A stretch of 23,511 bases of DNA. Origin: an uncultured Parvibacter sp. (GTDB lineage Bacteria > Actinomycetota > Coriobacteriia > Coriobacteriales > Eggerthellaceae). The DNA lies in NCBI GenBank assembly GCA_910587945.1, contig CAJUNI010000011.1:2966-26476 (forward strand), in the 5' to 3' direction. The translations under genes were made by a program, and so were the position numbers. The notes below the pieces were generated by a model that was not told the DNA's origin, searched no databases, and was given only the letters and a program-made list of their open reading frames with translations. Positions within the stretch are counted from its first letter, which is position 1. The number at the start of each line of letters is the position of its first letter. Positions 13,897 to 20,578 of this stretch are shown in pieces.

Positions 13897-14071
13897 CGGC
13901 GATACGGAAGAACCCCTCCTCTCACTTCCGACGCCCTGCCCCTGTGGCAGTTGCGACCCCAAGGGTCGCGTATCCCCCTCCGGGCCTCGTCGAATCCCCC
14001 TTCGAGAGAGCCCACTCTTCGATACGAAGAGCTCGAGGCCCGAGCCCCCACTCGGGCCTCTTTTCTTTTTT
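13897..14071 (+). ncRNA. Highly structured RNA with C-rich loops and competing terminator
   Basis: Stems, all perfect: GATACG/CGTATC (13901-13906 with 13969-13974) closes a first domain containing GAAG/CTTC (13907-13910, 13925-13928), CTGCC/GGCAG (13936-13940, 13946-13950) and GCGACCC/GGGTCGC (13953-13959, 13963-13969; one base shared). A second domain is closed by GGGCCTCG/CGAGGCCC (13982-13989, 14034-14041) and holds TCGAA/TTCGA and CTCTTCG/CGAAGAG. The terminator GAGGCCCGAG/CTCGGGCCTC (14035-14044, 14051-14060) ends in TTTTCTTTTTT and uses the same bases as the second closing stem, so the two folds exclude one another. Loops read CCCCTCCT, CCCCCTCC and CCCCCTT, complementary to Shine-Dalgarno sequences. 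It may be a trans-acting sRNA or a switch; no known class is recognised. Confidence 0.72.
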
Positions 14072-14173
14072 GCAACAGTAGGGCTAAGGGTTGCGACTTG
14101 AGAATCGCGCGATCCTGCTAGGGGAATTTGGCAAGAAAATGCATCGCGAGGCCTGATGGTACTCATTCTGTCG

Positions 14174-14389
14174 TTGAAATTGCGACTTCTGGTCAAAGGC
14201 AGACGATTTTAGCGCGGGGGCCTCTTCTGAAAGCCGATATTGAGCATTTATAGGCTTAGTTATTCCATGATTTGCTTAAATGTGTGGCATAACTCACCAG
14301 AGATCGATACTGAAAGCCTGCCAACAGCCTTTCTCGCGACAGAGCCGCGCTAAAAACTCCCGTTGGTGACCAGAAGTACAAATTTCGTT
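14174..14389. repeat. MITE-like element with about 20-nt inverted ends
   Basis: ACTTCTGGTCA (14185-14195) and TGACCAGAAGT (14367-14377) are perfect inverted copies. The match extends outward imperfectly through GAAATTG (left) and CAAATTTC (right), giving about 20-nt arms around 170 bp of non-coding DNA. This is the form of a miniature inverted-repeat element, but no target-site duplication is evident. Confidence 0.4.
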
Positions 14390-14452
14390 TTTATTCCGGG
14401 GTTCAAGTAGACTTATTTCCAGGAGTCGCTCACTGCAGGCCGCATTAGACAT

Positions 14453-14478
14453 AAAAAAGCCCCTCGAGTGAGGGGCTT
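14453..14478 (-). terminator. Orphan rho-independent terminator on the minus strand
   Basis: AAGCCCCTC/GAGGGGCTT (14457-14465 with 14470-14478) is a perfect 9-bp stem with a GAGT loop. Read on the minus strand it is followed by TTTTTT (14458-14453). Strong terminators usually close a transcript, yet no gene ends just upstream on this strand; the nearest minus-strand gene is aroK, ending at 14835 beyond tRNA-Arg. Confidence 0.85.
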
Positions 14479-14672
14479 GGGGTTGTGATTGATTTGGAAT
14501 GATTAGGCTGATGGAGCTATTCATCTTACATCTCGCAGTTTTGCATCCGCGCTTCCAGGTCGCGAGACGGACGCTAACCTAGTCGCCGACTCCTAGCCGT
14601 CCCAGGACAAATGCGAGAATTTTCTTGAGCAGCCTTGCTGGTTCCTGACCCGTGGTAGAATTCAAAGCTACT

Positions 14673-14748
14673 GCCCTCGTAGCTCAGCGGATAGAGCGTC
14701 GGTTTCCTAAACCGTGCGTCGGAGGTTCGAGTCCTCTCGGGGGCGCCA
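14673..14748 (+). tRNA. tRNA-Arg (anticodon CCT)
   Basis: A full cloverleaf of 76 nt: acceptor GCCCTCG/CGGGGGC, D arm GCTC/GAGC, anticodon loop TTCCTAA giving CCT (reads AGG), T arm GGAGG-TTCGAGT-CCTCT. Discriminator G and an encoded CCA follow. The top pair of the anticodon stem (27-43) is a U-U mismatch, which is tolerable. Confidence 0.96.
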
Positions 14749-14759
14749 GAATACACCAA

Positions 14760-14790
14760 GGCCAGCAGTGCAACACCTGCTGGCCTTTTT
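14760..14790 (+). terminator. Terminator of tRNA-Arg
   Basis: GGCCAGCAG (14760-14768) and CTGCTGGCC (14777-14785) form a perfect 9-bp stem with an 8-nt loop, followed by TTTTT. It ends the tRNA-Arg transcript. Confidence 0.93.
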
Positions 14791-14834
14791 CATGACGAAA
14801 TATGATTGACGCTAGGGCGTCTTCCCTGCCACCC

Positions 14835-15362
14835 CTAGCTCAGGGCTGCTGCCACCTTGCGAGCTGCTGCCGTGATTGTAAGGTCGCTTACATCCACCGT
14901 GTAATCAGCATACTGTTCATAAAGTGGCTGACGCTCATCAAAGAGATCGCGCAAGCTCATAGATACACCGCCTTTGAGCACCACGCCGCGCTCCTGAAGG
15001 TCGGTCAAACGCTCTTTCACGCTATCGAAGTCGATCTGCAAGTAAACCACGCGACCGATGCTGCGCAAATGCTCCATGGCCTCTTCGGAATAGACGGCCG
15101 AACCTCCCGTGGCAATCACGGTATGTTCGAAGTTCATGCCCGAGAGTACTTGGTTTTCGACCTCGATAAATCCTTGGGCGCCACAGCCGTCAATGATGCG
15201 TTGCAGCGTTTTATCGCATTGGCTTTGAATCACCAAGTCGGCATCCACAAACTCATAGCCCATGATTTTGGCCAATACAATGCCCAGCGTAGACTTCCCC
15301 GCACCAGGCATACCAATCAAAACAATGTTGTCACGACCCGGCTCTTCAAGTTTCTCTTTCAT
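14835..15362 (-). CDS. aroK: Shikimate kinase-like P-loop kinase
   Basis: The 175-aa product has the short shikimate-kinase fold, which phosphorylates shikimate in aromatic amino acid synthesis: Walker A GMPGAGKS (17-24), the Asp pair FVDADLVI (D40, D42), GGS (86-88) and the lid and Arg of LFDERQPLYEQYAD. The substrate-binding Arg of the usual FRxxE motif (Arg58 in the M. tuberculosis enzyme) is missing: here GFIEVE has Ile. The LID-side Arg is kept. This may be a divergent shikimate kinase or a kinase for another substrate. The start is ATG 15362, 4 nt after the EamA stop, with AAAGG upstream; the open frame to 15422 overlaps the EamA gene and is not supported. It is downstream of the transporter in one operon. 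Confidence 0.8.
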   Translation of the reverse strand: MKEKLEEPGRDNIVLIGMPGAGKSTLGIVLAKIMGYEFVDADLVIQSQCDKTLQRIIDGCGAQGFIEVENQVLSGMNFEHTVIATGGSAVYSEEAMEHLRSIGRVVYLQIDFDSVKERLTDLQERGVVLKGGVSMSLRDLFDERQPLYEQYADYTVDVSDLTITAAARKVAAALS

Positions 15363-15366
15363 GGTT

Positions 15367-16398
15367 TTAAACCTTTCCAATGAGGAGTTCTTCCAGTTCG
15401 CCTGCTGCCATTGTATCGCCACTCAGCAAATCTGCTTGGACAGCCACCTGAGACAGCACAGCGGTTGCCGCTTCGTTTTCTTCCCGCTCTCCTTCGCTTG
15501 GCGCCTCCTGAGTCGTCCGCTTGAGGGGAAATACTTCCGAGAGCACAATAGCGCCAAAGATCAGGATGAAGCCCATCACTAATCGAACCGTGAGGCTTTC
15601 GCCGTAAAGCAACACCGAGAACACCACCCCAAACACTGCTTCCAAAGACAGAAGCAACGAGGCTTGAGCAGGGGGAATATGAGCGAGTGCCACATTCTGG
15701 ATTACCAGCGCAATACAGGACGCAAAGACCACGAGATAGATCATGTTGAATATGAAGTCGCTGGTCAGGGCACTTAACTGAGGCGCGGGCTCGATAGCCG
15801 CACCCAAGAGTACGCCGCAGATACCCATGGCCCAAAACTGAAAGACCGTAAGCCCGAGCACGTTGGCGTTTTCAGTAAATCGACCTACGCAGACAATGTG
15901 GAGCCCAAAGAACACAGCGCATACCAAAGTCATGAGGTCGCCAAACTCAAGGGAAAGCGGACCCCCGGTGAGCGACACGAGCGCCATGCCCGCCACACAA
16001 AGCACGGCTGCCACCAGGTTATAAACCGTGGGACGCCGGCCGGCTAAAAGCCAGTACATAAAGGGCACCATCACGCAGTAGGTGGCCGTTAAAAAGGCGT
16101 TCTTGCCCGGCGTGGTAAAAGCGAGCCCTACCGTTTGCGTCCAGTAGGCTAAAAAGAGGAGCACCCCCAGAATCGCACCTTTAATGAGATCCCTTCGGTT
16201 GAGCGACACCTTGACCGAAGGCCACAAGAAAATCGTCAAAAGTGCTGCGGTAATAAGAAAGCGCACACCAATAAGCCAGGCGGGTTCCATGGAGTCAATG
16301 GAGTCTTTCATGACCACAAAACTTAAGCCCCAGATAATGGTTGCGACCACAATGAGGAGCTTGTAAACAATGGGCGGTATGGAATGTTTTGCTGCCAT
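15367..16398 (-). CDS. EamA/DMT-family transporter
   Basis: A 343-aa protein with ten predicted membrane helices in two EamA-like halves. The opening KLLIVVATIIWGLSFVVMKD and the second-half LALVIQNVALAHIPPAQASL are typical of drug/metabolite transporters, which move small metabolites or amino acids across the membrane. The substrate cannot be read from sequence. The hydrophilic C-terminal 50 residues (rich in Glu and Ala) are longer than usual. Start ATG 16398 has no ribosome binding site; a perfect TATAAT stands 8 nt upstream, suggesting a leaderless mRNA. The stop lies 4 nt before the kinase gene, so the two are cotranscribed. Confidence 0.92.
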   Translation of the reverse strand: MAAKHSIPPIVYKLLIVVATIIWGLSFVVMKDSIDSMEPAWLIGVRFLITAALLTIFLWPSVKVSLNRRDLIKGAILGVLLFLAYWTQTVGLAFTTPGKNAFLTATYCVMVPFMYWLLAGRRPTVYNLVAAVLCVAGMALVSLTGGPLSLEFGDLMTLVCAVFFGLHIVCVGRFTENANVLGLTVFQFWAMGICGVLLGAAIEPAPQLSALTSDFIFNMIYLVVFASCIALVIQNVALAHIPPAQASLLLSLEAVFGVVFSVLLYGESLTVRLVMGFILIFGAIVLSEVFPLKRTTQEAPSEGEREENEAATAVLSQVAVQADLLSGDTMAAGELEELLIGKV

Positions 16399-16406
16399 AG
16401 GGCGGC

Positions 16407-16412
16407 ATTATA
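16407..16412 (-). promoter_or_regulatory. TATAAT -10 box 8 nt before the EamA start
   Basis: Minus-strand TTTATAAT is followed by GCCGCCCT and the ATG. The usual -10 to start distance puts the 5' end of the RNA at or next to the start codon, and there is no Shine-Dalgarno sequence in between. The -35 region is weak. Confidence 0.55.
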
Positions 16413-16493
16413 AACTGCTGCTCGTCCGGGCGAAATCCCGAAACCGGTAACGGGCGCCCTCTTCTCTTGGGCCGCCAGCAGATGGTTTTCTCA

Positions 16494-16522
16494 TTGACCC
16501 TGGGGCCCGCTTCCAGTAATAT
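16494..16522 (+). promoter_or_regulatory. Promoter of tRNA-Ser (GCT)
   Basis: TTGACC (16494-16499) and TAATAT (16517-16522) are 17 bp apart, a near-consensus housekeeping promoter 13 bp before the mature tRNA. Confidence 0.8.
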
Positions 16523-16535
16523 ATACGGTTGCCGC

Positions 16536-16626
16536 GGAGAAGTGACCGAGAGGCCGAAGGTGCTCGCCTGCTAAGTGAGTAAGCCCCACAAGGGCTTCCA
16601 GGGTTCGAATCCCTGCTTCTCCGCCA
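16536..16626 (+). tRNA. tRNA-Ser (anticodon GCT)
   Basis: A 91-nt class II tRNA with a long variable arm (AAGCCCCACAAGGGCTT). Acceptor GGAGAAG/CTTCTCC, anticodon stem CTCGC/GTGAG with loop CTGCTAA giving GCT (reads AGC/AGU), T arm CAGGG-TTCGAAT-CCCTG, discriminator G and encoded CCA. Confidence 0.96.
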
Positions 16627-16638
16627 CTAGCAAGTTAC

Positions 16639-16675
16639 ACGAACCCCCGTCTGGGTTATCTGGACGGGGGTTCGT
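16639..16675 (+). terminator. Hairpin after tRNA-Ser (GCT), probable terminator
   Basis: A perfect 13-bp stem, ACGAACCCCCGTC (16639-16651) with GACGGGGGTTCGT (16663-16675), 11-nt loop. The following TGCATTCTC is only weakly U-rich, so termination may be incomplete. On the minus strand it lies beyond the stop of the small membrane protein and may serve that gene too. Confidence 0.6.
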
Positions 16676-16714
16676 TGCATTCTCGCCGAGAATCAATTCC
16701 ACGCGCGGATAGTG

Positions 16715-17077
16715 TTACTTTTGCCAGGGGAAACGCTTGGTGTGAGCGCGATCCGTAGGCTTTTTGCGATAGCTCGGATGATGCTTCAAGAAGCGATAGT
16801 TACAGAAGCGCGTAATGGCGAGGGCTACCAACGTAACCACCAAGAAGCTACCCGCTAAATCAAGGACACCACTGTTGGATTCAAAGAGCGCATAGAGCGT
16901 AGCCAAGCCAAAGAAGGCACTCAAGAGCCCCGTTAACCAGGTAAATACCTTAATAAGCACTTCTTTTGCGCGGGCCGGCGAATGAAGGTAGGTAAAAACG
17001 ACGTAGATAATTGCCGCCACCAGGGCCAAGGCAATTATCAAGGGAATCATCCGCGATAGCCGCGCCAGTAATCCCAT
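16715..17077 (-). CDS. Small membrane protein, 120 aa, three predicted helices
   Basis: I do not recognise a named family. Helices are predicted at about 10-30 (MIPLIIALALVAAIIYVVFT), 42-65 (IKVFTWLTGLLSAFFGLATL) and 72-89 (LDLAGSFLVVTLVALAIT). The C-terminus (RFLKHHPSYRKKPTDRAHTK) is basic and should face the cytoplasm. The ATG is preceded by AAGGAGGGG, among the strongest ribosome binding sites in the window. It lies 130 bp downstream of ispE; a hairpin in between (17133-17149) may separate the two units. No function can be inferred from the neighbours. Confidence 0.88.
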   Translation of the reverse strand: MGLLARLSRMIPLIIALALVAAIIYVVFTYLHSPARAKEVLIKVFTWLTGLLSAFFGLATLYALFESNSGVLDLAGSFLVVTLVALAITRFCNYRFLKHHPSYRKKPTDRAHTKRFPWQK

Positions 17078-17132
17078 CGTTACCCCTCCTTAGACACCAC
17101 AAACTTTCGCTCACGAAATCCATTGTCCCAAA

Positions 17133-17149
17133 GCGAGCTACCAGCTCGC
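17133..17149 (-). terminator. Weak hairpin after ispE
   Basis: GCGAGCT (17133-17139) and AGCTCGC (17143-17149) form a 7-bp stem with a 3-nt loop. On the minus strand it is followed by TTTGGG, a poor U-tract. It could be a weak terminator of the tadA-ispE unit. Confidence 0.35.
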
Positions 17150-17207
17150 CAAACGTACCGACCGCAAAGCCTCAACCCAAAAATCCTGACTCCAGCTGCT
17201 CCAGCCC

Positions 17208-18239
17208 CTACAACAGCGCTGCTCGCAACGATGAGAGCGATGCCGCACGACTCCACCAGCCCCGCTTTCCTGCTTCAGCTGCAAGAGCAACCGCATCATC
17301 AAAGCTGCGGGTAAATGCGGCAAAACAGGAGCCACTTCCGCATAAAAGCGTAGTTTCCACGGCGTCCTGATTCGCTAACCACTGTTGCACATCATCGAGC
17401 TCCGGCGTCACGGCTTGCGCAGCGGGCGCTAAATTGTTTATAAGGGGTACCTCGTTAGCTGCGGTGGCTTCTTGTGCTTGGGTCACAAGAGCCGGATCCA
17501 CCGCACTACCCTCTCGATCAAAGGCCTCGTAGGCAGCGGCGGTAGACACACCCACCGACGGCTTCACCAGCAAGACCGGACGCTTGGCCGGTTCGAGCGT
17601 ATGTACCAACTGTTCGCCGGCCCCTTCCATAAGGGCACAACCCCCTTGAAAGAAGAATGCCACATCGCTCCCAACCGCTTGAGCGGCTTCCAGAAGCTCC
17701 GGCCGCGCAGGATCATGACCGAGCGTACGTGCAAAGGCTAACAGTGCCGCCGCTGCATCGGAGGAGCCACCCCCCAAGCCCGCCTGATGCGGAATGGCCT
17801 TCTCGAGTCGAATAGATACCCGATAGGGTTGGTCAAAGCCCACCAGGCGGCAATAGGCATCCAGCGCCTTAAAGATAATGTTTTCCTCAGCGGGAATATC
17901 GAGGGCCATGGCAGCCCCTTTATCCACTGCATCAATAGCTACGAACAGATTGTCGCAGGGTCCGCCCAGCGCTTGACCTGCCAACAATTCAGCCCCCGGC
18001 ATCAGAACATCCTCAGCGGCCTGGCCATGGAGGTAGAGCGTATCGTGAAGGGTGACGCTATGCATAACCGTCGTCACGTGATGACGGTTATCAGATAGTT
18101 TGTCGCCTACGGCAAGAAAGAGGTTCACTTTCGCCGGAGCGACCGCTTTTACGCTCCCGTGACCCAAGAACGCATCCGCCTCCCACTGGGCGTTTCGTGC
18201 AGCATTCAACATGTCTACAGACATAGGACTATCACTCAT
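17208..18239 (-). CDS. ispE: 4-diphosphocytidyl-2-C-methyl-D-erythritol kinase
   Basis: IspE phosphorylates CDP-ME with ATP in the MEP (non-mevalonate) isoprenoid pathway, in the cytoplasm. The 343-aa product is a GHMP kinase: substrate motif APAKVNLFLAVGDK near the N-terminus, RHHVTTVMHSV (the family's D/RYHxxxxxM-like segment), the ATP loop PHQAGLGGGSSDAAAALLAF, and the late GSGSCFAAF motif. The start is ATG 18239, with AAGGAG 6 nt upstream and only 2 nt after the tadA stop; the open frame running back into tadA is not supported. About 30 residues precede the usual family start. tadA and ispE form an operon by position, with no known functional link. Confidence 0.96.
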   Translation of the reverse strand: MSDSPMSVDMLNAARNAQWEADAFLGHGSVKAVAPAKVNLFLAVGDKLSDNRHHVTTVMHSVTLHDTLYLHGQAAEDVLMPGAELLAGQALGGPCDNLFVAIDAVDKGAAMALDIPAEENIIFKALDAYCRLVGFDQPYRVSIRLEKAIPHQAGLGGGSSDAAAALLAFARTLGHDPARPELLEAAQAVGSDVAFFFQGGCALMEGAGEQLVHTLEPAKRPVLLVKPSVGVSTAAAYEAFDREGSAVDPALVTQAQEATAANEVPLINNLAPAAQAVTPELDDVQQWLANQDAVETTLLCGSGSCFAAFTRSFDDAVALAAEAGKRGWWSRAASLSSLRAALL

Positions 18240-18241
18240 GA

Positions 18242-18853
18242 TTACTCCTTCTGAAGAGAAGCAGCGGGAGCCTGTGCTTGACGACGCCGAGCAAAAAACT
18301 CCTGCAGCAGCTGAGTACATTCAGCCTCGCATACTCCCGCAGTAACTTCAAAACGATGATTCAGCCGCTGATCTTCCGGGATGGCGTAGAGAGAACCCGC
18401 AGCGCCCGCTTTCGGATCCGCAGCCCCATAGACACAGCGGCTCACCCGGGCTTGATGCATAAGACCCGTACACATGATGCACGGCTCCAGAGTGACATAG
18501 ACAGTACAATCCGTAAGTCGCCACTGATCGAGCGCCCGCGCCGCTTCTTCCATGGCAAGAAACTCCCCATGGGCTGAGGGGCTTTTAAGGGTTTCGCGCA
18601 AGTTATGGCCCTTCGCGATGATGACCGGCTCTGCCAATGAAGCCCCCGTTGCGCGATCCTTCGGCTCGTATACCACCACGGCACCAATGGGAACTTCCCC
18701 GGCTTCGGCTGCCTGCTTTGCCTCTTCCAGCGCAGCTGCCATGAAACGTTCATCCTGAGCTTGGCGTTCGGCTTCCTTTTGGGCTTTACGCGCCAAACGA
18801 AGCTCTCGACGATGGAGAGCCTTAGAAGAACTATGGGATCCGGTTTCATTCAT
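18242..18853 (-). CDS. tadA: tRNA-specific adenosine deaminase
   Basis: TadA converts adenosine 34 to inosine in tRNA-Arg(ACG). The 203-aa protein starts with about 40 charged residues, then the deaminase domain: FMAAALEEAKQAAEAGEVPI, zinc-binding SAHGEFLAMEEA and PCIMCTGLMHQARVSRCVYG with the PCxxC pair. The histidine motif reads HGE where TadA usually has HAE; zinc His and proton-shuttle Glu are kept, so it is probably active. RVSRCVYGAADPKAGAAGSL is typical of TadA rather than other deaminases. The ATG at 18853 is preceded by TATAAT at 7 nt, so the open frame further upstream to 19039 is unlikely to be translated and the mRNA may be leaderless. It heads the tadA-ispE operon. Confidence 0.94.
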   Translation of the reverse strand: MNETGSHSSSKALHRRELRLARKAQKEAERQAQDERFMAAALEEAKQAAEAGEVPIGAVVVYEPKDRATGASLAEPVIIAKGHNLRETLKSPSAHGEFLAMEEAARALDQWRLTDCTVYVTLEPCIMCTGLMHQARVSRCVYGAADPKAGAAGSLYAIPEDQRLNHRFEVTAGVCEAECTQLLQEFFARRRQAQAPAASLQKE

Positions 18854-18860
18854 GGGCCTC

Positions 18861-18866
18861 ATTATA
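18861..18866 (-). promoter_or_regulatory. TATAAT -10 box 7 nt before the tadA start
   Basis: On the minus strand TATAAT-GAGGCCC-ATG gives the same layout as nrdG and the EamA gene. The GAGG is too close to the ATG to serve as a normal ribosome binding site, and no -35 consensus is visible. Confidence 0.5.
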
Positions 18867-19088
18867 GGGGAACCCGCGCCCTCCCCGACGACGGAGCCGC
18901 TGCCGTGCTTCCCAAGCGATGAGAGCCCTTCGTCTCCGCTCCTGCATAGGTGTTCCCAACCTGAGTTTCGCACTCGAGCCGGGTTCACCTTCGCGCGACG
19001 CCCGCTCGCACCACTGCACCGCGCCGTATTAATCGTCAAGGCCCAAGGAAACGACTCAGAATCCCTTCACCGCCGAACGCGTTCTATC

Positions 19089-19117
19089 CTGAACTGGACG
19101 CGAATCTGTGGTATCCT
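19089..19117 (+). promoter_or_regulatory. Promoter of tRNA-Ser (TGA)
   Basis: CTGAAC (19089-19094) and TATCCT (19112-19117) with a 17-bp spacer, 12 bp before the mature tRNA. The rest of the 276 bp between tadA and this tRNA shows nothing further. Confidence 0.6.
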
Positions 19118-19129
19118 TTCAACCCGTGC

Positions 19130-19217
19130 GGAGGCGTGGCCGAGTGGTTGAAGGCGGCAGTCTTGAAAACTGTTGTGCCGCGAGGTACCGTGGGTTCGAA
19201 TCCTACCGCCTCCGCCA
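19130..19217 (+). tRNA. tRNA-Ser (anticodon TGA)
   Basis: An 88-nt class II tRNA: acceptor GGAGGCG/CGCCTCC, anticodon stem GCAGT/ACTGT with loop CTTGAAA giving TGA (reads UCN), long variable arm (TGTGCCGCGAGGTAC), T arm GTGGG-TTCGAAT-CCTAC, discriminator G and encoded CCA. It is convergent with the lipoprotein gene, whose stop is only 4 nt away. Confidence 0.95.
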
Positions 19218-19220
19218 GTT

Positions 19221-20243
19221 TTAGGATTGCGAAACGTCGTAGGGCAATCCCGAGGGCATCGGATTCGTGGTTACTTTATCTTTGCTGTAATCGGCATACC
19301 ACGCGTAATAGGCCTGACCCGCCGCTCCATCATTAGTCATCGTACGCACCTCATCTACCAAGGTTTGGGGAAGTTGATCCAACGACGTGAATCCGTCTTC
19401 TGGAGCCTCTAACACATCGGTGCACTGAATGATCTCAATACCTGCGGGTGTTACTACTAAATCACTGATTTGACCCTTTACCATCCCCTGGAGTGCTTGG
19501 GCATACTCAGAGTTAGGGACATCAAGAATGTCCCAGCCACGATAGCCTCCCGCCGGCGCCGAAGCGTCCAGGGAATATTGAGTCGCGGCTTCAGCAAAGT
19601 CGAGCGAACCGTTGGTAAGCGCAGCCCACACACTGCGAGCAGTGGCCTCATCGGCGCTATCAAACAGAATCGAACGAGACTCTCGCGCCCCATTAAACAG
19701 CGAGGCGTTCTCTTGCACAAAGCCCAATACTGCACTGTCGTCAGCTACCGCGCTTCCCCCTACCTGAACAGCAATTTTCTGCTGCAAGAGCGAGGGTCGA
19801 AGGCGTTGCTCGACATATTCTTCTTCGCTTAATGCCAGGCTCTCAAGAACGGAGGCCCAGGCTTCCTCTGAGCCATAGTTGGTTTTAATAGCCTCCAAGG
19901 CTGCAGCCATTTCCTCATCGGTGATTGTGATGTCCATCTCCTCGGCCGCCTGCTCAAGCAGCTCCTGAGATGCGAGTACATCAATGGCTTGCGAACGCAC
20001 ATCTTCAGCGGTATAGCCATTCAGGGTCATCCAGTTTGCCCAGGCCTCATCATCCGTAAGTTCGGAGGCGGTGCGGAACGTTTGAATATAGTCTGTCACG
20101 GCATCTTCGGAGATCGATGACGAACCTACCGTTGCCGCAACATTGTCGGGAGTCTGAGTGGATGGGCTGGCACAAGCCGTAAGGCCTACCACTAATAAAC
20201 AAGCACTCACGGCGGCTGCCAAGAGATGAGAAATTCGTTTCAT
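19221..20243 (-). CDS. Parvulin-type peptidyl-prolyl isomerase lipoprotein (PrsA/SurA-like)
   Basis: A 340-aa extracellular folding factor anchored by lipid. The signal peptide ends in lipobox LTAC with Cys24 as the modified residue (MKRISHLLAAAVSACLLVVG precedes it). Residues about 36-165 are a SurA-N-like helical chaperone region with an acidic linker. A parvulin rotamase domain covers about 185-280: ESRSILFDSADEATARSVWA, DFAEAATQYSLDASAPAGGY, GWDILDVPNSEYAQALQGM and GIEIIQCTDVL. The acidic surface suits a wall-facing protein. It may help fold exported proteins such as the LPXTG protein encoded upstream. The start ATG 20243 has AAAGGA about 11 nt upstream. No terminator separates its stop from the opposing tRNA-Ser. 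Confidence 0.9.
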   Translation of the reverse strand: MKRISHLLAAAVSACLLVVGLTACASPSTQTPDNVAATVGSSSISEDAVTDYIQTFRTASELTDDEAWANWMTLNGYTAEDVRSQAIDVLASQELLEQAAEEMDITITDEEMAAALEAIKTNYGSEEAWASVLESLALSEEEYVEQRLRPSLLQQKIAVQVGGSAVADDSAVLGFVQENASLFNGARESRSILFDSADEATARSVWAALTNGSLDFAEAATQYSLDASAPAGGYRGWDILDVPNSEYAQALQGMVKGQISDLVVTPAGIEIIQCTDVLEAPEDGFTSLDQLPQTLVDEVRTMTNDGAAGQAYYAWYADYSKDKVTTNPMPSGLPYDVSQS

Positions 20244-20578
20244 AGCAAGAAGTTCCTTTCCTGCGAAGGGAGATGTCGTTTGAGTCGGGCGCCTTTGAGA
20301 CGGCTACCTGCTCTTGGGAAGTCAGAGTTTTGGCCGTGTAAGGATGGAGCCCCTATTGTAGCGATGGCTTCTTCCCACGCCCAGCTAGACCGGGCTTCTC
20401 CCCCGCTTTTTAGCGAAGCCTTCACAGAAATTGCGCGGATACCCCGCTTTCAAAAGAGAGAGGACCGGGCGTTTCGTCCCGGTCCTCTTCGGAGGTACAC
20501 CTCAGTGCAACCCTCTATCTGTGCTCCTCAAAAACGGCTCGATTGTTTTTAAGAAGCGGTCAGCGGCGCGGCCAGAGG
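20244..20578. other. Spacer between the lipoprotein and LPXTG genes
   Basis: These 335 bp carry the prsA-like gene's minus-strand leader, a possible -10 box TACAAT (20360-20355) and, further right, the terminator of the LPXTG gene (20459-20488). No gene is supported; a plus-strand frame of 108 codons runs through the terminator hairpin and lacks a ribosome binding site. Confidence 0.5.
20451..20488 (-). terminator. Terminator of the LPXTG surface protein gene
   Basis: AGAGGACCGGG (20459-20469) and CCCGGTCCTCT (20478-20488) form a perfect 11-bp stem with an 8-nt loop. On the minus strand it is followed by CTCTTTTG. It lies about 90 nt beyond the stop codon of the surface protein gene. Confidence 0.8.

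Larger units (their letters stand above)
14072..14672. other. 600-bp stretch without protein genes
   Basis: No frame has a believable start, ribosome binding site and family. It contains a 200-bp element with inverted ends (14174-14389), an orphan minus-strand terminator (14453-14478) and the promoter of tRNA-Arg: -10 TAGAAT at 14656-14661 with a weak TTGCTG-like -35 15-16 bp upstream. A pairing TCTCGC/GCGAGA near 14530-14565 may be part of a minus-strand RNA ending at the orphan terminator. Confidence 0.45.

Noticed and set aside
14294..14524. 76-codon minus-strand frame
   Set aside because: It reads straight through a strong terminator and has no good ribosome binding site.
18854..19039. 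N-terminal extension of tadA
   Set aside because: The extension is open but covers the -10 box, and resembles no TadA; the ATG at 18853 is better placed.
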